From Streptomyces netropsis (GTDB taxonomy: Bacteria; Actinomycetota; Actinomycetes; Streptomycetales; Streptomycetaceae), in NCBI RefSeq assembly GCF_014203545.1, contig NZ_JACHJG010000001.1, positions 953,934 to 1,017,933 of the forward strand: 64,000 nucleotides of DNA, given 5' to 3'. The position numbers and the translations under genes were made by a program. Every line of letters starts with the position of its first letter. Position 1 is the first letter of the stretch. This document shows positions 57,776 to 64,000 of this stretch, one piece after another. Under the pieces are notes generated by a model. It was not told the origin of the DNA. It was given only the letters and a program-made list of their open reading frames with translations, and searched no databases.

Positions 57776-58543
57776 ATGGCAACGCTTGAGATCCACGACC
57801 TGCACGTCTCCGTCGAGGCCGAGAACGGCCCCCGGGACATCCTCAAGGGCGTCGACCTGACCGTGAAGCAGGGCGAGACCCACGCCATCATGGGCCCCAA
57901 CGGCTCCGGCAAGTCGACCCTCGCCTACTCGCTGGCCGGCCACCCCAAGTACACGATCACCAGCGGCACCGTCACCCTCGACGGTGAGGACGTCCTGGAG
58001 ATGAGCGTCGACGAGCGCGCCCGCGCCGGCGTCTTCCTCGCCATGCAGTACCCGGTCGAGGTCCCCGGTGTCTCGGTCTCCAACTTCCTGCGCACCTCCG
58101 CCACCGCGATCCGCGGCGAGGCCCCCAAGCTGCGCACCTGGGTGAAGGAGGTCAAGTCCGCCATGGAGCAGCTCCAGATGGACCCGGCCTTCGCCGAGCG
58201 CAACGTCAACGAGGGCTTCTCCGGCGGTGAGAAGAAGCGCCACGAGATCCTCCAGCTCGAGCTGCTCAAGCCGAAGATCGCGATCCTCGACGAGACCGAC
58301 TCCGGCCTGGACGTCGACGCGCTGCGCCAGGTCTCCGAGGGCGTCAACCGCGTCCGCGAGACCGGTGAGGTCGGCACCCTGCTGATCACGCACTACACGC
58401 GCATCCTGCGCTACATCAAGCCCGACTTCGTCCACGTCTTCTCGAACGGCCGCATCGTCGAGTCCGGCGGCGCCGAGCTCGCCGACAAGCTCGAGAACGA
58501 GGGCTACGAGGCCTACCAGACGAAGGGTGGCGTAACCGCGTGA
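57776..58543 (+). CDS. sufC: Fe-S cluster assembly ATPase SufC
   Basis: ABC-type ATPase that drives conformational changes in SufBCD. The 255-residue product has Walker A GPNGSGKST (40-48), the SufC-type signature FSGGEKKRHEILQ, Walker B IAILDETDSGLD and the H-loop THYTR. The stop overlaps the sufS GTG by 4 nt. Confidence 0.97.
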   Translation: MATLEIHDLHVSVEAENGPRDILKGVDLTVKQGETHAIMGPNGSGKSTLAYSLAGHPKYTITSGTVTLDGEDVLEMSVDERARAGVFLAMQYPVEVPGVSVSNFLRTSATAIRGEAPKLRTWVKEVKSAMEQLQMDPAFAERNVNEGFSGGEKKRHEILQLELLKPKIAILDETDSGLDVDALRQVSEGVNRVRETGEVGTLLITHYTRILRYIKPDFVHVFSNGRIVESGGAELADKLENEGYEAYQTKGGVTA

Positions 58544-59796
58544 CGATACTGCCGGGCCTTCTCGACACCGAGGCGATCCGTAAAGACTTCCCCATCCTGG
58601 ACCGCACGGTCCACGACGGGAAGAAGATCGTGTACCTGGACTCCGCGGCGACCTCGCAGAAGCCGCGCCAGGTGCTCGATGCTCTGAACGAGTACTACGA
58701 GCGGCACAACGCCAACGTCCACCGCGGGGTCTACACGATCGCCGAGGAGGCCACGGAGCTGTACGAGGGCGCCCGCGACAAGGTCGCCGCCTTCATCAAC
58801 GCGCCGAGCCGCGACGAGGTGATCTTCACCAAGAACGCCTCCGAGTCGCTCAACCTCGTGGCCAACATGCTGGGCTGGGCCGACGAGCCCTACCGCGTGG
58901 ACCACGACACCGAGATCGTCATCACGGAGATGGAGCACCACTCCAACATCGTGCCGTGGCAGCTGCTCTCGCAGCGCACGGGCGCGAAGCTGAAGTGGTT
59001 CGGCCTGACCGACGACGGCCGGCTCGACCTGTCCAACATCGACGAGATCATCACCGAGAAGACCAAGGTCGTCTCGTTCGTGCTGGTCTCGAACATCATG
59101 GGCACGATCAACCCGGTCGAGGCGATCGTCCGCCGCGCCCAGGAGGTCGGCGCGCTCGTCGTCGTCGACGCCTCCCAGGCCGCCCCGCACATGGTGCTGG
59201 ACGTCCAGGCGCTGCAGGCCGACTTCGTGGCCTTCACCGGTCACAAGATGTGCGGCCCGACGGGCATCGGTGTGCTCTGGGGCCGCCAGGAGCTGCTGGA
59301 GGACCTCCCGCCGTTCCTCGGTGGCGGCGAGATGATCGAGACCGTCTCGATGCACTCCTCCACGTACGCCCCCGCGCCGCACAAGTTCGAGGCCGGTACG
59401 CCCCCGATCGCCCAGGCCGTCGGCCTCGGCGCCGCGGTGGACTACCTGACCGCGATCGGCATGGACAACATCGCCCGCCACGAGCACGCGATCACCGAGT
59501 ACGCGGTCCGCAGGCTCCAGGAGGTCCCCGACCTCCGCATCATCGGCCCCACCACGGCCGAGGACCGCGGCGCGGCGATCTCCTTCACGCTCGGTGACAT
59601 CCACCCGCACGACGTGGGCCAGGTCCTCGACGAGCAGGGCATCGCGGTCCGGGTGGGCCACCACTGCGCGCGGCCCGTCTGCCTCCGGTACGGAATTCCG
59701 GCGACCACGCGAGCGTCTTTCTACCTGTACTCCACCCCCGGTGAGGTCGACGCACTGATCGAGGGCCTGGAGCACGTCCGGAACTTTTTCGGTTAA
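58540..59796 (+). CDS. sufS: Cysteine desulfurase SufS
   Basis: Type II cysteine desulfurase; it removes sulfur from L-cysteine as a persulfide for cluster building. The 418-residue product has the PLP lysine K236 (FTGHKMCGPTG) and the active-site cysteine C376 (GHHCARPVC). It starts with GTG overlapping sufC. SufU, the sulfur acceptor, follows after 26 bp. Confidence 0.97.
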   Translation: MTILPGLLDTEAIRKDFPILDRTVHDGKKIVYLDSAATSQKPRQVLDALNEYYERHNANVHRGVYTIAEEATELYEGARDKVAAFINAPSRDEVIFTKNASESLNLVANMLGWADEPYRVDHDTEIVITEMEHHSNIVPWQLLSQRTGAKLKWFGLTDDGRLDLSNIDEIITEKTKVVSFVLVSNIMGTINPVEAIVRRAQEVGALVVVDASQAAPHMVLDVQALQADFVAFTGHKMCGPTGIGVLWGRQELLEDLPPFLGGGEMIETVSMHSSTYAPAPHKFEAGTPPIAQAVGLGAAVDYLTAIGMDNIARHEHAITEYAVRRLQEVPDLRIIGPTTAEDRGAAISFTLGDIHPHDVGQVLDEQGIAVRVGHHCARPVCLRYGIPATTRASFYLYSTPGEVDALIEGLEHVRNFFG

Positions 59797-59822
59797 TGGA
59801 CTCTGTGGCTGAGGGCTGATTC

Positions 59823-60287
59823 GTGAAGCTTGATTCGATGTACCAGGACGTCATCCTGGACCACTACAAGCACCCGCACGGCCGGGGCTTGCGGGACGGC
59901 GACGCCGAGGTGCACCACGTCAACCCGACGTGCGGCGACGAGATCACGCTGCGCGTGCGGCTCTCCGGCGAGACCATTGAAGACGTCTCGTACGAGGGGC
60001 AGGGCTGCTCGATCAGCCAGGCCAGCGCGTCCGTGCTCAACGAGCTGCTGGTGGGCAAGGAGCTCACCGAGGCGCGTCGGATCCAGGAGACCTTCCTGGA
60101 GCTGATGCAGTCCAAGGGCAAGCTCGAGCCGGACGACGCGATGGAGGAGGTGCTGGAGGACGCGGTCGCGTTCGCCGGTGTCTCCAAGTACCCGGCGCGC
60201 GTGAAGTGCGCTTTGCTGAGCTGGATGGCGTGGAAAGACGCCACGGCGCAGGCACTGAACGAAGGCGCTGAAGGGAAGACGGCATGA
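59823..60287 (+). CDS. sufU: Fe-S assembly sulfurtransferase SufU
   Basis: Zinc-dependent sulfur acceptor for SufS in Gram-positive bacteria. The 154-residue product has the metal-binding set C37, D39 (NPTCGDE), C62 (GQGCSIS) and C129 (ARVKCALL). The insertion between C62 and C129 that distinguishes SufU from IscU is present. It begins with GTG and overlaps the next gene by 4 nt. Confidence 0.95.
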   Translation: MKLDSMYQDVILDHYKHPHGRGLRDGDAEVHHVNPTCGDEITLRVRLSGETIEDVSYEGQGCSISQASASVLNELLVGKELTEARRIQETFLELMQSKGKLEPDDAMEEVLEDAVAFAGVSKYPARVKCALLSWMAWKDATAQALNEGAEGKTA

Positions 60288-60622
60288 CCGACAACGTAGA
60301 GACGACGACGAAGCCTGCCTCCGAGGAGGAGGTGCGCGAGGCGCTGTACGACGTGGTCGACCCCGAGCTGGGCATCGACGTCGTCAACCTCGGCCTCATC
60401 TACGGCATCCACGTCGACGACGCCAACATCGCCACCCTCGACATGACGCTGACGTCCGCGGCCTGCCCGCTGACCGACGTCATCGAGGACCAGGCGAAGT
60501 CGGCGACCGAGGGCATCGTCAACGAGCTCCGGATCAACTGGGTCTGGATGCCGCCGTGGGGCCCGGACAAGATCACGGACGAAGGCCGGGAGCAGCTCCG
60601 CGCGCTCGGCTTCAACGTCTGA
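60284..60622 (+). CDS. sufT: Metal-sulfur cluster assembly factor (SufT/MIP18 family)
   Basis: A 112-residue DUF59/MIP18 protein thought to help deliver Fe-S clusters. It has the family pattern LYDVVDPELGIDVVNLGLIY and the conserved cysteine C61 in MTLTSAACPLTD. It closes the suf operon and is followed by a terminator 38 nt later. Confidence 0.93.
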   Translation: MTDNVETTTKPASEEEVREALYDVVDPELGIDVVNLGLIYGIHVDDANIATLDMTLTSAACPLTDVIEDQAKSATEGIVNELRINWVWMPPWGPDKITDEGREQLRALGFNV

Positions 60623-60660
60623 TCGCTCGTCCGGACGGCCGGGGATCCGATCGCCGTTCC

Positions 60661-60702
60661 GCAGCAGCCCGTCACCTGATCCGTCAGGTGACGGGCTGCT
60701 GC
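60661..60702. terminator. Bidirectional suf/agmatine deiminase terminator
   Basis: A perfect 19-bp stem (left arm GCAGCAGCCCGTCACCTGA) with a TCCG loop. Its right arm contains the last codons and the stop of the convergent agmatine deiminase gene. Confidence 0.9.
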
Positions 60703-61688
60703 TGTGTGGCGCAGTGGATGCCGCCGCCGCCCTCGGCGAGGGTGTGGATCTCCACGGGGCGGATCTCGCGGCCGGGGTGCGCATCGCGCAGGATCGACGC
60801 CGCGCGGGCGTCCGAGCGCGTGTCCCCGAAGCGGGGCAGGACGACCGCCCCGGCGGCCACGAAGTAGTTGACGTAGCCGCCCAGGAAGTCCTCGCCGCGC
60901 TCGCCGAGCTCCGCCGGGTCCGCCTCCGGGAGTTCCACGATCTCCAGGGGGCGGCCCCGGGCGTCCGTGGCCGTCTCCAGGGCCGTACGGGCCTGCTCGT
61001 ACACCCGCGTCCAGACGTCCGGCCGGGCGCCCGGAGGCGGGCTGCTGAGGACGACGGTGCCGGGGCCGGCGAAGCGGGCGAGGGCGTCGATGTGGCAGTC
61101 GGTGACGTCCTCGCCGCGCACGCCCTCCAGCCAGATCACCTTCCGGACGCCGAGCAGCTCCTTGAGGACCTTCTCGATGTCGTCGCGCGAGCGCCCCGGG
61201 TTGCGGTTGTCGTTGACCAGCGAGCTCTCGGTGACCAGCAGCGTGCCCTCGCCGTCGGTCTCCAGCGAGCCGCCCTCGGCCACGATCGGCGCCTCGACGC
61301 GCGGCACTCCGAAGGCCTCCAGCACCCGGCGCGCGACCAGGCCGTCCCGGGAGTGCTCCTGCTTGCCGCCCCAGCCGTTGAAGCCGAAGTCGATGCCCGC
61401 GGCCGCCCCGCCGGGACCGGTGACGAAGACGGGGCCGGCGTCGCGCAGCCAGAGGTCGTCGACGGGCAGGGGCACGACCTCGACGCCCCCGCCGCACGCC
61501 TTCCGCGCGGCCCCGGCGTCCTCGGGCGCCGCGAGCAGCACCACGGGCTCGTACTCCGCGATCGTCCGGGCGATGGCGGCGACGTCCTCGCGGACTGCGG
61601 CGGTGTCCGGGCCCCAGATGGGGCCGGCCGGCGGCCAGCCCATGAAGGTGCGCAGGTGGGGCTGTGACTCGGCGGGCATCTGATGCAT
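60684..61688 (-). CDS. Agmatine deiminase family protein
   Basis: A 334-residue enzyme of the peptidyl-arginine/agmatine deiminase family; agmatine is converted to N-carbamoylputrescine and ammonia. It has WLRDAGP near residue 85, the catalytic histidine region DCHIDALARFAGPG, and the C-terminal nucleophile C326 in GGGGIHCATQQQP, which is the agmatine-type motif. The ATG at 61688 follows GAGGA; the ATG at 61679 is possible. It is divergent from an SMR transporter. A link with polyamine metabolism is inferred from family only. Confidence 0.88.
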   Translation of the reverse strand: MHQMPAESQPHLRTFMGWPPAGPIWGPDTAAVREDVAAIARTIAEYEPVVLLAAPEDAGAARKACGGGVEVVPLPVDDLWLRDAGPVFVTGPGGAAAGIDFGFNGWGGKQEHSRDGLVARRVLEAFGVPRVEAPIVAEGGSLETDGEGTLLVTESSLVNDNRNPGRSRDDIEKVLKELLGVRKVIWLEGVRGEDVTDCHIDALARFAGPGTVVLSSPPPGARPDVWTRVYEQARTALETATDARGRPLEIVELPEADPAELGERGEDFLGGYVNYFVAAGAVVLPRFGDTRSDARAASILRDAHPGREIRPVEIHTLAEGGGGIHCATQQQPVT

Positions 61689-61816
61689 CGTCGGGAATCC
61701 TCGGAGCTGCTCGGACGGACTGCGGTCATGGCTTCTTCGCTCCGCACCATCGTCATCGACGCACACGATCCGCGCGCAGGCGCGGGTCGCTCGTCGCGTA
61801 GGGCCGTACGTTCGCC

Positions 61817-61846
61817 CATCGATGCGTACGGTCGTACGCATCGATG
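61817..61846. promoter_or_regulatory. Operator 1 upstream of the SMR-TetR pair
   Basis: Perfect 13-nt arms CATCGATGCGTAC and GTACGCATCGATG with a 4-nt spacer. It shares the GTAC-N4-GTAC core with operator 2 directly downstream. Confidence 0.65.
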
Positions 61847-61863
61847 TGTACACTCGTACACAT
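61844..61863. promoter_or_regulatory. Operator 2 overlapping the SMR start
   Basis: 8-nt arms ATGTGTAC and GTACACAT with a 4-nt spacer, ending on the start codon. It overlaps operator 1 by 3 nt; the two centres lie 22 bp apart, about two helical turns, which allows cooperative TetR binding. Confidence 0.65.
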
Positions 61864-62182
61864 GATGTACGTGACCCTGTCCGGGGCGATCCTGGCGGAG
61901 ATCCTCGCGACCACCTCGATGAAGCTGAGCGACGGCTTCAGCAAGCTGTGGCCCTCCCTCGGCGCGGTGGCGGGGTATCTGATCGCTTTCGCGCTGCTCG
62001 CCCAGACGCTCAAGACCATGAACATGGGCACGGCCTACGCCATCTGGGCAGGAGCGGGTACCGCGGTCGTCGCCGTCATCGGCATGCTCTTCCTCGGCGA
62101 GGCGGTCACCGCCGCGCGCATAGGGGGAGTGCTGCTGGTCATCGCCGGTGTCGTCGTCCTCAACCTCGGCGGGGCCCACTGA
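61862..62182 (+). CDS. SMR-family multidrug efflux transporter
   Basis: A 106-residue, four-helix small multidrug resistance protein. It has the essential membrane Glu (residue 13, in AILAEI), the YAIWAGAGT motif in helix 3 and IGGVLLVIAGVVVLNL in helix 4. It probably works as a dimer exchanging cationic compounds for protons. The start may be the second ATG (61865). An operator covers the start, so the mRNA is short-leadered or leaderless and tightly controlled. It overlaps the TetR gene by 1 nt. Confidence 0.9.
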   Translation: MMYVTLSGAILAEILATTSMKLSDGFSKLWPSLGAVAGYLIAFALLAQTLKTMNMGTAYAIWAGAGTAVVAVIGMLFLGEAVTAARIGGVLLVIAGVVVLNLGGAH

Positions 62183-62721
62183 TGGCCCGCCGCTACGACC
62201 CCGAGCGCCGTGACCGCATCGTCGACGCCGCGATCAAGGTGGCCGCCGAGCGCGGCATCGGCGCGCTGAGCCACCGGGCCGTCGCCGCCGAGGCCGATGT
62301 GCCGCTCGGCTCGACCACGTACCACTTCAAGACCCTCGACGACCTGCTCGTCGCCGCGCTGCGCCGGACGGCGAGGGCCTGGCTGGACGGCATGGCGGAG
62401 TGGGAGCGCGACCTCGGCGCGGACGTGCCGCCGGCCGAGCGGCTGGTCGCACTGATCGAGGAGTGGCTGGCGGGCGACCGCGCACGCCTGGAGCTGGAGT
62501 ACGAGCTGTACCTCGCCGCGCTGCGCCGCCCGGCCGTGCGGCCGATCGCCGCCGAGTGCGTCGAGGAGATGGTCGCCCTGGTCCGCCGCCGCACGGCCGA
62601 CGAGGGGACCGCGCGGGCCCTCGTCGCGTTCCTCGACGGTCTGATGATCCAGATCCTGATCACGGGGCGGCCGTTCGACCGGGCCGAGGCCCTGGCGGCG
62701 CTGCGCGGCATGACCGGCTGA
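62182..62721 (+). CDS. TetR-family transcriptional regulator
   Basis: A 179-residue repressor with an N-terminal helix-turn-helix (about residues 10-55, [34 protein letters not shown]) and a C-terminal ligand-binding domain. It is translationally coupled to the SMR exporter (TGATG), so it most likely represses this pair by binding the twin operators at 61817-61863. The ligand is presumably a substrate of the pump. Confidence 0.9.
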   Translation: MARRYDPERRDRIVDAAIKVAAERGIGALSHRAVAAEADVPLGSTTYHFKTLDDLLVAALRRTARAWLDGMAEWERDLGADVPPAERLVALIEEWLAGDRARLELEYELYLAALRRPAVRPIAAECVEEMVALVRRRTADEGTARALVAFLDGLMIQILITGRPFDRAEALAALRGMTG

Positions 62722-62778
62722 CGGGCCCGCCGCCGGTGGGGACGGCGGACCGGTTCGCGTGGACCAGCCGTGTCCGGT

Positions 62779-62784
62779 TAGGTT
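62779..62784 (+). promoter_or_regulatory. Candidate leaderless -10 hexamer of dapD
   Basis: TAGGTT ends 7 nt before the dapD ATG; no ribosome binding site is visible in between. Confidence 0.45.
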
Positions 62785-62791
62785 TTCGACC

Positions 62792-63781
62792 ATGACCGAC
62801 GCAGTAGCTTCCCGTAACACCGGCGCCGTCGCCGCCGGCCTTGCCACGATCACCGAGGACGGGACCGTCCTCGACACCTGGTTCCCGGCCCCCGAGCTGG
62901 TCGCCGACCCCGGCCCGGCCGGGACCGAGCGGCTGACCGCCGAGCGCGCCGCCGAGCTGCTGGGTGCGAGCGCCCCCAAGGCGCTCGGCCCGGACCCGCG
63001 CCGCGGCGTCGAGGTGGTCGCCGTCCGTACGGTCATCGCCTCGCTCGACGACAAGCCGCTCGACGCGCACGACGCCTACCTGCGGCTGCACCTGCTCTCC
63101 CACCGCCTGGTCAAGCCGCACGGCCAGAACCTGGACGGCCTCTTCGGCCTGCTCGCCAACGTCGCCTGGACCTCGCTCGGTCCCGTCGCCGTGGACCGGG
63201 TCGAGACCGTGCGCCTGAACGCCCGGGCCGAGGGCCTGAACCTCCAGGTGACCAGCATCGACAAGTTCCCGCGCATGACCGACTACGTCGCCCCCGTCGG
63301 CGTGCGGATCGCCGACGCCGACCGGGTCCGCCTCGGCGCGCACCTCGCGCCCGGCACCACCGTGATGCACGAGGGCTTCGTCAACTTCAACGCGGGCACG
63401 CTCGGCACCTCCATGGTGGAGGGCCGCATCAGCGCGGGCGTCGTCGTCGGCAACGGCTCCGACATCGGCGGCGGCGCGTCCACGATGGGCACCCTCTCCG
63501 GCGGCGGCAAGCAGATCATCGCCATCGGCGAGCGCTGCCTGCTCGGTGCCGAGTCGGGCATCGGCATCGCGCTCGGCGACGAGTGCGTCGTCGAGGCGGG
63601 CCTCTACGTCACCGCGGGCACCCGCGTCACGCTGCCGGACGGCGAGGTCGTCAAGGCGCTGGAGCTCTCCGGCGCCAGCAACATCCTCTTCCGCCGCAAC
63701 TCCACCTCCGGTGCGGTGGAGGCCCGTCCGCACAAGGGTACGTGGGGCGGCCTCAACGAGGTCCTGCACGCCCACAACTGA
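62792..63781 (+). CDS. dapD: Tetrahydrodipicolinate N-succinyltransferase
   Basis: Succinylates tetrahydrodipicolinate in the lysine and diaminopimelate pathway. The 329-residue product is the actinobacterial type, with a left-handed beta-helix ([35 protein letters not shown]) and the C-terminal [16 protein letters not shown] segment. The ATG at 62792 follows TAGGTT by 7 nt. The last 20 codons plus the downstream repeat are duplicated 163 bp further on. Confidence 0.95.
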   Translation: MTDAVASRNTGAVAAGLATITEDGTVLDTWFPAPELVADPGPAGTERLTAERAAELLGASAPKALGPDPRRGVEVVAVRTVIASLDDKPLDAHDAYLRLHLLSHRLVKPHGQNLDGLFGLLANVAWTSLGPVAVDRVETVRLNARAEGLNLQVTSIDKFPRMTDYVAPVGVRIADADRVRLGAHLAPGTTVMHEGFVNFNAGTLGTSMVEGRISAGVVVGNGSDIGGGASTMGTLSGGGKQIIAIGERCLLGAESGIGIALGDECVVEAGLYVTAGTRVTLPDGEVVKALELSGASNILFRRNSTSGAVEARPHKGTWGGLNEVLHAHN

Positions 63782-63784
63782 GGA

Positions 63785-63829
63785 TGTCCTCAAGTGCCGG
63801 ACGGGCTTGTAGCGGCCTGTCCGGCGGTG
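63785..63829. repeat. Composite palindromic repeat, copy 5 (variant)
   Basis: GTCCTCAAGTGCCGGACGGG followed by CTTGTAGCGGCCTGTCCGGCGG. The left arm differs from the consensus at two bases and the right end has lost the GATTGAGGAC tail, so the stem is shorter. Confidence 0.65.
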
Positions 63830-63881
63830 GGGTTTCGGGCGCCGGTGCGTATGCCGTGAGCAGTGCTTTGGTCTTCGGTGC

Positions 63882-63944
63882 GAGGCCCGTCCGCACAAGG
63901 GCACGTGGGGCGGCCTCAACGAGGTCCTGCACGCCCACAACTGA
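63882..63944 (+). pseudogene. Duplicated 3' fragment of dapD
   Basis: The 63 nt repeat the last 20 codons and stop of dapD (63719-63781) with a single T-to-C change, which is synonymous in Gly (GGT to GGC). There is no start codon or upstream part of the gene, so it is not functional. It begins directly after a 43-nt spacer following copy 1 of the downstream repeat. Confidence 0.85.
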
Positions 63945-63947
63945 GGA

Positions 63948-63992
63948 TGTCCTCAAGTGCCGGACGGGCTTGTAGCGGCCTGTCCGGCGGTG
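63948..63992. repeat. Composite palindromic repeat, copy 6 (duplicate of copy 5)
   Basis: Identical to copy 5. One T is missing shortly after it (GGGGTTCGG against GGGGTTTCGG). It was copied together with the dapD 3' end and may continue in further tandem units beyond the window. Confidence 0.75.
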
Positions 63993-64000
63993 GGGTTCGG

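Noticed and set aside
61822..62181. Longer N-terminal extension of the TetR protein through the SMR gene
   Set aside because: The frame overlaps the clearly real SMR gene, and the ATG at 62182 gives the normal TetR start directly before the helix-turn-helix.

Overview
The window is a strongly G+C-rich stretch with frequent GTG and TTG starts, many 4-nt start/stop overlaps and long spurious open frames on the opposite strand. The sporulation regulator WhiA, mycothiol-type enzymes, the pgl-opcA-zwf-tal-tkt cluster and the actinobacterial suf cluster point to a Streptomyces chromosome. The gene order resembles the core region I remember from S. coelicolor (coaE ... uvrB ... uvrA ... uvrC-rapZ-yvcK-whiA ... 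gap-pgk-tpiA-secG ... pgi ... zwf operon ... ctaB/ctaA ... suf ... dapD). No tRNA, rRNA, CRISPR array, insertion sequence or prophage was seen.

Layout. 1-12.2 kb: coaE, a DUF6343 membrane protein, an SNF2 helicase plus SWIM protein pair, a DUF2690 lipid-facing/secreted-type protein, a WGR/beta-propeller protein, ogt, a secreted glycerophosphodiesterase and uvrB. 12.3-16.2 kb: a Ter stress module (TerD, a TerD-FtsK-like fusion, TerC). 16.2-24.4 kb: an MHS transporter, an MBL hydrolase, a maleylpyruvate-isomerase-like enzyme, uvrA, a PfkB kinase and a Rieske lipoprotein. 24.6-27.3 kb: an accessory island with a regulator, a secreted papain-like protease and a membrane-anchored partner. 27.4-32.6 kb: uvrC, rapZ, yvcK, whiA. 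32.7-35.1 kb: a secreted M14 carboxypeptidase. 35.2-41.1 kb: gap, pgk, tpiA, secG, an RbpA paralogue, pgi. 41.3-48 kb (minus): pgl-opcA-zwf-tal-tkt. 48.4-54 kb: ctaB, a small conserved protein, a degenerate amidohydrolase, ctaA and an ABC-2 exporter. 54-60.6 kb: the sufR-sufB-sufD-ferredoxin-sufC-sufS-sufU-sufT cluster. 60.7-64 kb: agmatine deiminase, an SMR/TetR pair and dapD, whose 3' end is duplicated at the window edge.

How the genes work together. Central carbon metabolism (lower and upper glycolysis plus the pentose phosphate pathway), haem A synthesis and Fe-S assembly fill most of the right half. The left half is rich in genome maintenance. The main regulatory observation is that uvrA, uvrB, uvrC and the WGR/beta-propeller gene all carry the same promoter (TTGTCAGTG or TTGTCACTG, 8 nt, TANNNT). 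This is the architecture of the LexA-independent RecA-NDp/PafBC damage promoters described in mycobacteria. A weaker copy sits before the SNF2-SWIM pair. The window therefore appears to hold a scattered DNA-damage regulon that includes at least one protein with no assigned repair role.

Other points: at least seven genes have a -10-like hexamer 6-7 nt before the start codon, as expected for leaderless mRNAs. A family of composite palindromic repeats recurs in intergenic spaces. The terC leader can form two mutually exclusive hairpins, one of which hides the ribosome binding site. SufR and a TetR protein each have clear inverted-repeat operators.
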